A DNA stretch of 64,000 bases, taken from positions 124,001 through 188,000 of the forward strand of contig NZ_ML137712.1 of assembly GCF_004023625.1 (NCBI RefSeq), written 5' to 3'. This document shows, one piece after another, positions 27,193-35,283 of the stretch (positions are counted from its first letter, which is position 1; every line of letters starts with the position of its first letter). The position numbers were made by a program, and so were the translations under genes. This stretch comes from Streptomyces cavernae. GTDB lineage: Bacteria > Actinomycetota > Actinomycetes > Streptomycetales > Streptomycetaceae. The notes under the pieces are model-generated. The model saw only the letters and a list, made by a program, of their open reading frames with translations, searched no databases and was not told the origin of the DNA.

Positions 27193-28287
27193 ATGGCTGC
27201 CAACCCACACGACGAACTGCCGATCCGGCTCAACGTCGACGACAGCGACTCACCGTCGGACGTCGTCGACGCGCTGTTCCTCGGCCGCTTCGCGACGGGC
27301 GAGCAACCGTACTCGCACAGCGCCAACATCGACCGCGTACGGTCCGGGGCCACGCTGCTGCCGCCGGGTGCCCAGGTACTGCGGTCCGCCCGCGACGACG
27401 ACCGCAGCGCGACCCTCGCGCAGGGCGACGGCTGGACGCTGCTGATCTCCCGCTGGAACCGGGGCGCCGACGTCACGGTGACGGCGACCAGCGCCGAACT
27501 GGCCGAACAGGTGCTGAACCAGGCGACGGACGGCGCCGCCGACGAGCCCGAGCCCCAGCCGGAGAACGTCACGATGGGGTTCTGGTACGTGTCCCCGCGC
27601 CGCGGCCCGCACCGCACGACCCGCCAGATCTCGGCGGGCACGTGGGAGGAGGTGCGGTCCAACTACACGGCGCCGGTGGCGGACGCCATGGACCGGCTGA
27701 TGAAGACGACACCCGAGGACATCGCGGGCCGGCTCCTGCTGCTGCACGGCCCGCCGGGCACCGGCAAGACCTCCGCGCTGCGCACACTGGCGCGTTCCTG
27801 GCGGGACTGGTGCCAGGTGGACTGCGTGCTGGACCCGGAGCGGCTCTTCTCCGACGTCGGCTATCTGATGGACATCGCGATAGGGGAGGACGAGGGCACC
27901 GGGAAGGGCCGCTGGCGGCTGCTGTTGCTGGAGGACTGCGACGAACTGATCCGCGGCGAGGCCAAGCACACCGCGGGCCAGGCCCTGTCACGGCTGCTGA
28001 ACCTGACCGACGGCCTGCTCGGCCAGGGCCGCAACGTCCTGGTGGGCGTGACCACCAACGAGGACCTCGAGCGCCTGCACCCCGCGGTGGTCCGCCCCGG
28101 CCGCTGTCTCGCCCGTATCGAGGTGGGCCCGCTGACCCACGGGGAAGCGGTGAGCTGGCTGGGCACGGACGAGGGCATCGGCCGCCAGGGCGCGACACTG
28201 GCGGAGCTTTACGCCTTGCGCAGGGGGACCACGCCCACGTCGGTGCCGGGGGCACGGGACGGGGCGGATGCGGGGCTCTATCTGTAG
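27193..28287 (+). CDS. AAA-family ATPase with DUF5925 N-terminal domain
   Basis: The 364-residue protein has an N-terminal domain of about 130 residues (LPIRLNVDDSDSPSDVVDAL), assigned from memory to DUF5925. A single AAA module follows with Walker A GPPGTGKTS (about residues 188-196), Walker B LLLLEDCDEL (about 245), sensor 1 VGVTTNEDL and an arginine-finger region HPAVVRPGRCLAR. There is no membrane segment. It probably remodels a protein complex, but partner and target are unknown. It diverges from the glycoside hydrolase; the last codons are part of a small tandem duplication. Confidence 0.85.
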   Translation: MAANPHDELPIRLNVDDSDSPSDVVDALFLGRFATGEQPYSHSANIDRVRSGATLLPPGAQVLRSARDDDRSATLAQGDGWTLLISRWNRGADVTVTATSAELAEQVLNQATDGAADEPEPQPENVTMGFWYVSPRRGPHRTTRQISAGTWEEVRSNYTAPVADAMDRLMKTTPEDIAGRLLLLHGPPGTGKTSALRTLARSWRDWCQVDCVLDPERLFSDVGYLMDIAIGEDEGTGKGRWRLLLLEDCDELIRGEAKHTAGQALSRLLNLTDGLLGQGRNVLVGVTTNEDLERLHPAVVRPGRCLARIEVGPLTHGEAVSWLGTDEGIGRQGATLAELYALRRGTTPTSVPGARDGADAGLYL

Positions 28288-28326
28288 GGGCCCCACGCTG
28301 GGGCTCTATCTGTAGGGGCCCACGCT
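28272..28326 (+). repeat. 27-28-bp tandem duplication covering the AAA gene stop
   Basis: The segment GGGGCTCTATCTGTAGGGGC... at 28,272-28,299 is repeated at 28,300-28,326 with one base lost. A third, decayed piece runs to about 28,355. The first copy contains the last codons and stop of the ATPase gene. The GGGGCCCC tract could also weakly terminate. Confidence 0.7.
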
Positions 28327-28376
28327 TTGGGGGCTCCACGCTGTAGGGGCTCCACCCCAGGTGCTTTCATTTACAT

Positions 28377-29186
28377 ATGACCCTTTTCGTGGGCACATCA
28401 GGCTGGCAGTACAAGGACTGGCGAGGCGTCCTCTACCCCGACGGTCTGCCTGCCCGCCTCTGGCTGGAGGAGTACGCCGCTCGCTTCGCGACCGTCGAGA
28501 TCAACAACGCCTTCTACCGGCTGCCGTCGCGGGAGACCTTCGAGGCCTGGCGAGAACGCACGCCACCGGACTTCGTCGTAGCCCTCAAGGCGAGCCGCTT
28601 CCTCACCCACATCAAGCGTCTGCGGGATCCGGAGGAGCCGGTGCACCGGCTGATGAGCCACGCCGCCGGGCTGGGCGACCGGCTCGGACCGGTGCTGCTC
28701 CAGCTCCCGCCCACCCTGCGTGCCGACGCGGCCCTGCTGGACGAGTGCCTCGCCCGCTTCCCGTCCGGTGCCCGGGTGGCGGTCGAACCACGTCACGAGT
28801 CCTGGTGGACGCCCGCGGTGCGCGAGGTGCTCGAAGCCCGCGGTGCCGCGCTGTGCTGGGCCGACGTGCTGTCCCGGCCGGTGACCCCGCTGTGGCCCAC
28901 CGCCGAGTGGGGCTACATTCGCTTCCACGTCGGACGCGCCCGGCGGTGGCCGCACTACGGCCGGCAGTCCCTGGCGACCTGGGCGCGGCGGATCGCGGGC
29001 ACCTGGACCGACGACCGCGACGTGTACGCGTACTTCAACAATGATCCGCATGCCGCGGCGGTCGAGGACGCGCTGGTGTTCGCCCGCACGGCGACCGCGG
29101 CGGGACTGACGGTCACCCGCACCCCCCGGCACCTGCCGCCGGCCACCAAGGAGCCGGCCGGGTCCTCGGCGCGACGGCAGAGCTGA
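28377..29186 (+). CDS. DUF72 (YecE-like) protein
   Basis: The 269-residue cytoplasmic protein of TIM-barrel fold begins FVGTSGWQYKDWRGVLYP and contains VEINNAFYRLPSRETFEAW, LGPVLLQLPPTLRADA, VAVEPRHESWW and VYAYFNNDPHAAAVEDA. All are conserved DUF72 blocks. The biochemical role of the family is not established. The ATG at 28,377 has only AGG 14 bases upstream, so initiation may be weak. The gene stands alone after the repeat-bearing spacer. Confidence 0.9.
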   Translation: MTLFVGTSGWQYKDWRGVLYPDGLPARLWLEEYAARFATVEINNAFYRLPSRETFEAWRERTPPDFVVALKASRFLTHIKRLRDPEEPVHRLMSHAAGLGDRLGPVLLQLPPTLRADAALLDECLARFPSGARVAVEPRHESWWTPAVREVLEARGAALCWADVLSRPVTPLWPTAEWGYIRFHVGRARRWPHYGRQSLATWARRIAGTWTDDRDVYAYFNNDPHAAAVEDALVFARTATAAGLTVTRTPRHLPPATKEPAGSSARRQS

Positions 29187-29376
29187 GGCCAGTGCCGGGA
29201 TCCGTCGTTCGCTACACCGCCCGACACAAGCGCCGACACCCCGCGACCGCCGTCACCGCCGGCGCAGGCTCCCGTACACCGCGACCGCGGCGGTCGCACA
29301 GCCCGCCAACGCGGCTCGCACAGACCACCGAAACGTAAACCGCCCGCACAGCTCGCACAGCCCGCCCGCGCGGCGT

Positions 29377-29763
29377 TCAGTCTCCGGGCCGGCTCTCGTA
29401 GACCGCCCGCAGTGCGTCCCGGGCCGCCGCGAGGGCTGCGGCCTCGTCCAGACCGAGGCGCCGGGCGCGCTCGGCGAAGGACTGCGCGGCCGCCGCGGCG
29501 GCGCGCTCCGCCGCGGATCCCGCCGCGGCGACGAACGTGCCGTTGCGCCCCCGTGTCTCGATCACCCCATCCGTCTCCAGGGTCCGGTAGGCCTTGGCGA
29601 CCGTGTTGGGTGCCAGCCCCAGCGCCTCGGCGAGGCCCCGCACGGTGGGCAGTTTGTAGCCGACCGGCAGCACTCCGGCCCGTGCCTGTTCGGAGATCTG
29701 CGCGCGCACCTGTTCGTAGGGCGCGACCGCCGACCCCGCATCGATGTCGATCTTCAACGTCAC
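29377..29763 (-). CDS. GntR-family regulator, YtrA type
   Basis: The 128-residue regulator consists of little more than the winged helix-turn-helix (PPYEQVR-type opening YEQVRAQISEQARAG; LPTVRGLAEALGLAPNTVAK; ETDGVIETRGRNGTFV) and a short helical tail for dimerisation. This is the YtrA subfamily, which usually represses adjacent ABC-transporter genes. None is present here, so its target is probably elsewhere. The GTG at 29,763 was preferred by similarity of its N-terminus to the family. A GTG at 29,802 would add 13 residues. It diverges from the tandem GNAT gene. Confidence 0.85.
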   Translation of the reverse strand: MTLKIDIDAGSAVAPYEQVRAQISEQARAGVLPVGYKLPTVRGLAEALGLAPNTVAKAYRTLETDGVIETRGRNGTFVAAAGSAAERAAAAAAQSFAERARRLGLDEAAALAAARDALRAVYESRPGD

Positions 29764-29834
29764 GTTGTGATTGTCCCGCAGCCGCCGGAAAATGAGAGGC
29801 ACCCGGACTCTCGCGACGCGTAGCGTGCGCCTCC

Positions 29835-30755
29835 ATGACTGTGATCGTCCGCGACTTGACCCCCGACGACGCCGAAGCGTTCGCCGACATCCGGCGACGG
29901 GCCCTGCCGTACATGCTCACGACGGCCGACTCGATCAGGTACGACGTCGCCCACTCCCATCCGGACGCCCACTTCCGGCCCCTGGTCGCCGAGGCCGACG
30001 GCGTACTCGTCGGCACCGCCCAGGTGGGCCTCGTGTACGACAGCCCTGAGCCCGGCCAGGGCTACCTCAACATCTATGTGCATCCCGAGCACTCTGACCG
30101 GGGCGCGGGTTCGCTGCTGGTCCGCTCGGCCGAGGAGTGGCTCGCCGCCCTCGGCGCACGCAAGCTCTTCTCGTGGGTGCTGGACGAGCCCGGCAACCGC
30201 GCCTTCGCCGAGCGGCGGGGCTACCGTCCCGGCCGCTCCGCCCACTTCCTCCACCTCGATCTGGCGAACGCCTCCCTGCCTCCGCTCCAGGATCTCCCCG
30301 GTGACGTCGAACTGCGCACGGCCGCCGATTTCGCGGACGACCCGCGCCCGCTGTTCGAGCTGGACGCGGAGACCATGAGCGACGAACCCAGCGACATTCA
30401 GCACGAGTTCACGGACTACGAGGCCTGGCTGGCGGAGACCTGGCGCCATCCGCTGCTCAGCCATGAGCTCACCTCGGTCGTACTGGTCGACGGCCGCCCC
30501 GCCGCGTTCAGCGCGGCCCGCACCGACGGCGCCACCTGCTACGGCACGGTGATGACCGGCACGAGCCGCGCCCACCGCGGCCGGGGCCTGGCCAAGCTCG
30601 CCAAGAACGACTCCCTGCACCGCGCCCGCGCCGCGGGCTTCACCGAGGCGGTGACGGGCAACGACGCCGGCAACGGCCCGATGCTGGCGATCAACAAGTG
30701 GTTCGGCTACGAGATCCGCGCGACGGAGGTCCAGCATGCCCGCGAACTCGACTGA
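29835..30755 (+). CDS. tandem-GNAT acetyltransferase
   Basis: The 306-residue protein has two GNAT folds. The N-terminal one has YLNIYVHPEHSDRGAGSLLV, the acetyl-CoA-binding R/Q-x-x-G-x-G/A motif, and FAERRGYRPG. The C-terminal one has VMTGTSRAHRGRGLAKLAKN with GNDAGNGPMLAINKWFGY. Tandem GNATs in actinomycetes include mycothiol synthase-like and antibiotic-modifying enzymes; the substrate here is unknown. Its stop lies 20 bases inside the following DUF402 gene, so the two are translated together. Confidence 0.9.
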   Translation: MTVIVRDLTPDDAEAFADIRRRALPYMLTTADSIRYDVAHSHPDAHFRPLVAEADGVLVGTAQVGLVYDSPEPGQGYLNIYVHPEHSDRGAGSLLVRSAEEWLAALGARKLFSWVLDEPGNRAFAERRGYRPGRSAHFLHLDLANASLPPLQDLPGDVELRTAADFADDPRPLFELDAETMSDEPSDIQHEFTDYEAWLAETWRHPLLSHELTSVVLVDGRPAAFSAARTDGATCYGTVMTGTSRAHRGRGLAKLAKNDSLHRARAAGFTEAVTGNDAGNGPMLAINKWFGYEIRATEVQHARELD

Positions 30756-31320
30756 GAAAGGTGCGGAGTTCGAGGTCGTCCTGATGAAGTCCGGCCGTAC
30801 GAAGATCCGTTACCGTGCCGAGTTGCTCGACGACGACGGCACACGGATCACGGTCCGCGCCCCCTGGGCGGGCAGCGGCATCCGCGACTTCGGCTTCGTC
30901 CGGTTCGAGCCGGGGGACATCTTCACCGAGCACTACTGGCGCGACCGGTGGTACGCGGTCAAGGAGGTCCGCGACGCGGAGGGCGTGCTGAAGGGCTGGT
31001 ACTGCGATGTGACCCGTCCGGCCGAGGTCTCCCCCGGCGAGATCTCCTCCGGCGAGGTCTCGCCAGGTGCGATCTCCTCCCGCGGGGTCTCATCCCGCGG
31101 GGTCTCATCCCGCGGGATCTCCCCTCGCGAGATCGTGGTCGAGGACCTGGACCTCGACCTGTGGTGCTCCGCCGACGGCGGCACCGTGCTCCGACTGGAC
31201 GAGGACGAGTTCGCGGCGAGCGGTCTCGCGGACCGCGATCCCGAGGCAGCGTCGGCCGCCGAGCGGTCCCTCGACGAACTGGAGCGCCTGGCGCGCGGCG
31301 GGCACTTGGCGCGGTTGTGA
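30736..31320 (+). CDS. DUF402 protein with pentapeptide-repeat insertion
   Basis: The 194-residue protein has a DUF402 barrel: FEPGDIFTEHYWRDRWYAVK, GWYCDVTRPAEV, then VEDLDLDLWCSADGGTVLRL and DEDEF. DUF402 proteins include nucleotide phosphohydrolases such as FomD; the metal-binding Asp/Glu of DLDLDL are kept. Between the GWYCDVTRP strand and the DLDLDL strand lies a foreign-looking run of seven five-residue units. Start 30,736 has GGAGG six bases upstream and overlaps the GNAT gene by 20 bases. Confidence 0.82.
   Translation: MPANSTEKGAEFEVVLMKSGRTKIRYRAELLDDDGTRITVRAPWAGSGIRDFGFVRFEPGDIFTEHYWRDRWYAVKEVRDAEGVLKGWYCDVTRPAEVSPGEISSGEVSPGAISSRGVSSRGVSSRGISPREIVVEDLDLDLWCSADGGTVLRLDEDEFAASGLADRDPEAASAAERSLDELERLARGGHLARL
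31024..31128 (+). repeat. seven in-frame 15-bp repeats in DUF402 gene
   Basis: Exactly seven 15-base units from 31,024 encode (E/A/G)(V/I)S(P/S)(G/R). They end where the conserved DUF402 sequence resumes at 31,129. Units 5 and 6 are identical in all 15 bases, which suggests recent slippage. Confidence 0.88.
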
Positions 31321-31659
31321 CAGTGAGCCCGGGACCCGCACCGGGAGGCCGCCCCACGGCCACCACCGCGTACCGCCGGTCGAGCGCATGGCGTACGGAC
31401 ACTACGTCGAACCGCTACTCGCCGGTCGGCGGGGCCTCCTCGTAACCGATCAGGAACGCCGCGTCACAGCCGGCCCTGCGACGTGCATCGGGGCTCGCGG
31501 TTTTGTCACTGTTCCACAGCATGTGGCCTGGAGTGACACCTGCCACTGACAACCGAATCGTGACTCCCGCCACTGACAGACCACGTTCGATGAGTAACCC
31601 TCCCGGGAAAGGTCTACCTCCGTGCCATCACGGAACCCGGTAGGCACTAGGAGGCAGCC
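31321..31659 (+). promoter_or_regulatory. 339-bp upstream region of the 44-residue gene
   Basis: There is no gene here. The second half is relatively AT-rich and holds a pair of direct repeats at 31,534-31,551 and 31,561-31,578 (TGAC-N4-GCCACTGACA, 16 of 18 bases equal, 27-base period). A weak inverse copy of the same phrase (TTGTCACTG) lies near 31,503. They look like tandem binding sites for a regulator. Confidence 0.5.
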
Positions 31660-31794
31660 ATGCGCCGTGCGACCGTGCACAAGCCCCTGAGGAAGTCCGA
31701 ATCCCGCCGGAAGCGGGATGAGATCGACGAAAACCCCACAGAGCGCCCCGAGGTGCGAAAGGACATCGCACGCACCTGGTGGCCGGACGGCTGA
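31660..31794 (+). CDS. 44-residue charged small protein
   Basis: ATG at 31,660 has a perfect AGGAGG six bases upstream, and the frame ends at 31,794. The product is highly charged: basic first half (RRATVHKPLRKSESRRKR), acidic middle (DEIDENPTERPEV), and a C-terminal RKDIARTWWPDG. The strong ribosome site, proper codon bias and paired upstream repeats make it a likely real gene despite its length. It has no signal peptide or membrane helix. I do not recognise the family. The WWPDG end is distinctive and could be a binding motif. Confidence 0.65.
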   Translation: MRRATVHKPLRKSESRRKRDEIDENPTERPEVRKDIARTWWPDG

Positions 31795-31841
31795 GCCCAG
31801 CCGCCCTCTTCCAACATCGGGAATCCGCGGCTTCGCACTGG

Positions 31842-32303
31842 TCAGATGAGCTGCTTGCGGTAGTGGATCCGGTCGTACGGCCCGTCCGCACGCCGCTCGA
31901 CGACCTCGTACCCGAACCTCGGGTACATCCGCTGGTTCTCCCACATCATCGCGTTCGTGTAGAGCCTGACCTCGGGCAGACCGAGCGCACGCGCGCGTGC
32001 CTCCACGAAGGCGAGCAGCCGCCGCCCCAGCCCCTGACCGTGGGCGTCGGGGTGGACGGCGATGCTGTCGAGGAACAGATGATCCTCGTGCGCGTCGATC
32101 ACCACGAGTCCGCGGACGGGCTCTCCGAGGACGAACACCCGCCCCGCGGCGACATCGGCCGCGTGGTCCGCCTCCATGGGCACCGGCACCACCCCGATCC
32201 GGTCGATATAGCGTTCGAACGCCGCGTCCGTCACCGCCTTCACCGCGGGTACGTCGGCGGCGGTCGCAGGGCGGATCTCACCGAGGTCACCTTGGTCTGT
32301 CAT
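31842..32303 (-). CDS. GNAT-family N-acetyltransferase
   Basis: The 153-residue single GNAT domain begins IRPATAADVPAVKAVTDAAF. LFLDSIAVHPDAHGQGLGRR contains the acetyl-CoA pyrophosphate loop (Q-G-x-G-R). MYPRFGYEVVERR is the usual GNAT C-terminal strand. The ATG at 32,303 was chosen where the family begins; an upstream in-frame extension to 32,426 is unrelated. It stands alone, convergent with the small 44-residue gene and divergent from the LPMO gene. The substrate is unknown. Confidence 0.9.
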   Translation of the reverse strand: MTDQGDLGEIRPATAADVPAVKAVTDAAFERYIDRIGVVPVPMEADHAADVAAGRVFVLGEPVRGLVVIDAHEDHLFLDSIAVHPDAHGQGLGRRLLAFVEARARALGLPEVRLYTNAMMWENQRMYPRFGYEVVERRADGPYDRIHYRKQLI

Positions 32304-32458
32304 GCCCGCACGGTACCTACCTGAGCCCAGCCTCAGCACGCCCTTAAGGGCGCCATAAAGATCGCCCTCGCCCGCTCTCAGCAGGCGCTTTCCCGGATTC
32401 CAGGGGCTAGCTTGCGGATCGCCCACCGCAAGACCCGACCGCCCCAGGAGTCACTCCC

Positions 32459-33595
32459 ATGTCTGCGTCCGCTCTGCGCAAGACCACCGTGCTCACCGTC
32501 GCCGGTGCCGCCCCGCTCGCCCTGACCGCGCTGGCCGCCGGGCCCGCCGTCGCACACGGCTCCATGGGCGACCCCGTCAGCCGGGTCGCCCAGTGCTACG
32601 CGGAGGGCCCGGAGAATCCGCGGTCGGCCGCGTGCCGGGCGGCGGTCGCGGCGGGCGGCACCCAGGCGCTCTACGACTGGAACGGCATCCGGATCGGTGA
32701 CGCCGGCGGACGTCACCAGGAGCTGATCGCCGACGGAAAACTGTGCAGTGCGGGCAACGACGAGTTCAAGGGCCTGGACCTGGCCCGCGGGGACTGGCCC
32801 ACGACGAGCGTGCGCGCCGGCTCGTACACCTTCAAGTACCGGGTGACGGCCCCGCACAAGGGCACCTTCAAGGTCTACATCACCAAGCCCGGCTACGACC
32901 CGTCCAAGCCGCTGGCCTGGGACGACCTGGATCTGGCCCGTCCGGTGGCCACGGCGACGGACCCGGCCGCGACCGGCGGTTTCTACACGTTCTCGGGCAC
33001 CCTGCCGCAGCGCTCCGGCAAACAGCTGCTGTACGCGATCTGGCAGCGGTCGGACAGTCCGGAGGCGTTCTACTCCTGCTCGGACGTGTCCTTCGGGGGC
33101 AGCGCCTCGTCGGGGGCCGGCTCGTCGGGCAGCGGCGCCTCGGGAAGCGGTTCTCCCGAGCGTGGTTCGGGCAGTGGTTCCGCGGGCGGTGATCCGGCGG
33201 GCGGTGGTGCGGACAGCAAGTCCGCACCCGCACCGAGCGCCTCCGCACCCTCCGACGAACAGATCGCCGACGGCGCCGACAAGTCGACCGTCGAGCACCA
33301 CGGGAAGGGCGACGCCGACCCGCACACGACGACGGACCCCTCCGGCAGCCCGGCCACCGGCACCGGTACCAGCACCAGCTCGGACTCGGGGCCGCAGATC
33401 GGCTCACCCGCCTCGGACGGCGGCGCCAACCTGCCGGAGCCGGCCGGCGCCAAGTCGGACCTCGCCGAGACCGGTGGCAGCGGGAACACCCCGTATCTCG
33501 CCGTGGGCGGTGCCGCCGCCCTGGCACTGGGGACCGGGGCATGGTTCGCCTCGGTCCGCAGGCGCACGGCGGGCGGCGGCCGGCACGGCCGCTAG
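32459..33595 (+). CDS. sortase-anchored AA10 lytic polysaccharide monooxygenase
   Basis: The copper enzyme oxidatively cleaves chitin or cellulose. The signal peptide is cut after AVA, leaving His33 as the mature N-terminus (AHGSM). With His133 (TAPHKG) it makes the copper brace. Cysteines and WNGIRIGDAGG fit AA10. After about residue 205 comes a long Gly/Ser/Pro/Asp linker. A LAETG motif (residues 335-339), a membrane helix (YLAVGGAAALALGTGAWFAS) and a basic RRR tail follow. LAxTG is the class E sortase signal in Streptomyces, so the enzyme is covalently held on the cell wall. AGGAG lies eight bases before the ATG. Confidence 0.93.
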   Translation: MSASALRKTTVLTVAGAAPLALTALAAGPAVAHGSMGDPVSRVAQCYAEGPENPRSAACRAAVAAGGTQALYDWNGIRIGDAGGRHQELIADGKLCSAGNDEFKGLDLARGDWPTTSVRAGSYTFKYRVTAPHKGTFKVYITKPGYDPSKPLAWDDLDLARPVATATDPAATGGFYTFSGTLPQRSGKQLLYAIWQRSDSPEAFYSCSDVSFGGSASSGAGSSGSGASGSGSPERGSGSGSAGGDPAGGGADSKSAPAPSASAPSDEQIADGADKSTVEHHGKGDADPHTTTDPSGSPATGTGTSTSSDSGPQIGSPASDGGANLPEPAGAKSDLAETGGSGNTPYLAVGGAAALALGTGAWFASVRRRTAGGGRHGR

Positions 33596-33708
33596 CGGTC
33601 GGCGGCCGGCCACGGACCATCAGCCATCGGCCTCGACCAACGACCATCGACCGTCACACGCCAGCCGTCACACGTCAGACGCCGACTGCCAACCACAGCC
33701 ATCAGCCA
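33596..33708. other. spacer with CCATCAGCC-type short repeats
   Basis: The gap between the convergent LPMO and lipase genes is built of degenerate phrases such as CCATCAGCCAT, CCATCGACC and GTCACACG, each present two or more times. No stable hairpin terminator stands out. Confidence 0.4.
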
Positions 33709-34575
33709 TCAGCCGATGACGGAGGCACAGGTGGTCGGGGTGGCGCGCGCCGGGTCCAGGGCGTTGGCCACCTCGTGGAAGGCGATCCGGTCGACGAGCC
33801 CGAGCGCGGCGTGCTCGGACAGATCGAGCGGGCACAGGTCCTGGATCAGGACGTTGCGTACGTTCGAACCGCTCAGGTACTGACTCCGCCAGGGAGTGAC
33901 GATCTCGTCGTACTTGGTGGCGATGACGGTGTACTTGACGCCCGGCACGGTGTCGCCGCCCTCGTTGAGCTTGGTCAGGAACGGGGAGCCGGCGATCTGG
34001 TCGGCGAGGGCGGGGGTGGCCTTGGTGAGCAGGTCCTCGGCGCCCGGGAAGTAACGCAGCAGCTTGGTGAGGCCGTTCAGGTCGGTTCCGTGGTTGTCGG
34101 GCGCGATGCCGACGAGGGCGTTCACCTTGGCGGCACCGCCGAGGAACTTCAGGTAGTAGCGGGGCATCATGCCGCCCTGCGAGTGGCCCACGAGGTCGGC
34201 CTCGGCGGCGCCGGTCGAGGCGAGGACCTTGTCGACGAAGACGTCGAGTTGTTCCGCGGACTTGTCGATCGGGCCGAGTCCGTGGAAGAAGGGCACGCCG
34301 GGCAACTGCCCGTAGTCCAGGGCGAAGACGCAGTAGCCGCGGTTCACCAAGTACGGTGCGAGGCCGAGCCAGTTGTCCACGGAGTTGGCGAGGGTGCCGT
34401 GCACCAGGACGACGGGGCGGGGATGGGCGGTGGACGGCTTGCACGAGTAATCGTTCAAGCCACTGCTGCGGGCGGCGGACTCGGAGGCGGTGGCTTCGGT
34501 GACGGGGACGAGGACGGCCACGGCGGTGAGCAGCAGCGCGACGAGTGATCTGAGCACTCGCTTCCAGGGCAGCAT
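33709..34575 (-). CDS. secreted triacylglycerol lipase, alpha/beta hydrolase
   Basis: The 288-residue secreted lipase has a signal peptide to about ATA-SES. The oxyanion segment is RPVVLVHGTLANSVDNW and the nucleophile elbow ADLVGHSQGGMMPRYYL (Ser in GHSQG). The acid is probably the Asp in VIATKYDEIVTPW and the base His in FHEVANALDP. This is the Streptomyces lipase class related to LipA of Pseudomonas-like folds. The ATG at 34,575 has AAGGAG eight bases upstream. It converges on the anchored LPMO gene. Confidence 0.93.
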   Translation of the reverse strand: MLPWKRVLRSLVALLLTAVAVLVPVTEATASESAARSSGLNDYSCKPSTAHPRPVVLVHGTLANSVDNWLGLAPYLVNRGYCVFALDYGQLPGVPFFHGLGPIDKSAEQLDVFVDKVLASTGAAEADLVGHSQGGMMPRYYLKFLGGAAKVNALVGIAPDNHGTDLNGLTKLLRYFPGAEDLLTKATPALADQIAGSPFLTKLNEGGDTVPGVKYTVIATKYDEIVTPWRSQYLSGSNVRNVLIQDLCPLDLSEHAALGLVDRIAFHEVANALDPARATPTTCASVIG

Positions 34576-34746
34576 CGGGTGATCTCCTTGCGGCTCAAGG
34601 GACATGCGACGACGTACGCCCTGTGATCCGGATCACGAGGATGCTGTTCTGACTTCAAGTTACGAACGAGTAGCAGACGTGGGAAGTTACGCGTCAGTAA
34701 AAACTTCCAGTGTTAGTTGCACACCACCTGAATGGCGTTACCGCTG

Positions 34747-35193
34747 TCACCACGTGGGGCGGATGGGACCGTTCGGCGCGATGACCAGCAACTGTTCATA
34801 CAGCGCACGGGCCTGACGCCCCCCCAGCTGCCGAACCCAGGGGCGCACGGCGTCGGCGGCGGCCTCCTCGGCGGCGCGCGTGCACGCCCACCCGAGCTCG
34901 GTCATGACGACGAGCCGGGCCCGGGCGTCCACAGGATGCGGCCGCCGCTCGACGTACCCCTTGCGCACGAGTTCTTCCACGAGCTGACTGGCGGCCTGCT
35001 TGGTCACCCCCAGATGGCCGGCGAGCTCACTGACGGTCGCTCCGTCCGGCGCGAGCCGCGCGAAGGCGAACCCGTGCGCGGGCCGCAGCCCTTCGAAGCC
35101 CCGGGCGACCACGCCCGCGTGAATGCGCTGTGTGAGCTCACCGGCGGCGGCGAGCAGGGCGGCGGAGAGGGCCATGGCCTCGGAGTTGTGCAC
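34747..35193 (-). CDS. MarR-family regulator
   Basis: The 148-residue winged-helix protein has a recognition region ATVSELAGHLGVTKQAASQL and a beta-wing RKGYVERRPHPVDARARLVV. The flanking helices form the dimer interface. The GTG at 35,193 lacks a ribosome site and may be read from a leaderless message. It diverges from a cupin gene. The 90 bp between them contain two 19-bp palindromes of one type, so this protein probably represses both itself and the cupin gene. The inducer is unknown. Confidence 0.9.
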   Translation of the reverse strand: MHNSEAMALSAALLAAAGELTQRIHAGVVARGFEGLRPAHGFAFARLAPDGATVSELAGHLGVTKQAASQLVEELVRKGYVERRPHPVDARARLVVMTELGWACTRAAEEAAADAVRPWVRQLGGRQARALYEQLLVIAPNGPIRPTW

Positions 35194-35220
35194 GGGGGCA
35201 TTGAAACACCCTTGACACAG

Positions 35221-35239
35221 TGGTCAAGCTACTTGACCA
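35221..35239. promoter_or_regulatory. MarR-type operator 1
   Basis: A perfect palindrome, TGGTCAAG-CTA-CTTGACCA, lies in the divergent MarR/cupin promoter. Its centre is 29 bp from the second site, nearly three helical turns, so two dimers could bind one face of the DNA. Confidence 0.75.
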
Positions 35240-35249
35240 TACAGGAATA

Positions 35250-35268
35250 TAGTCAAGTGGCTTGACCA
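35250..35268. promoter_or_regulatory. MarR-type operator 2
   Basis: TAGTCAAG-TGG-CTTGACCA has the same 8-3-8 layout as operator 1 and differs at one arm base. It ends 15 bases before the cupin start codon and would cover its promoter or ribosome site. Confidence 0.75.
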
Positions 35269-35283
35269 CCTTACGGAGGCGCA

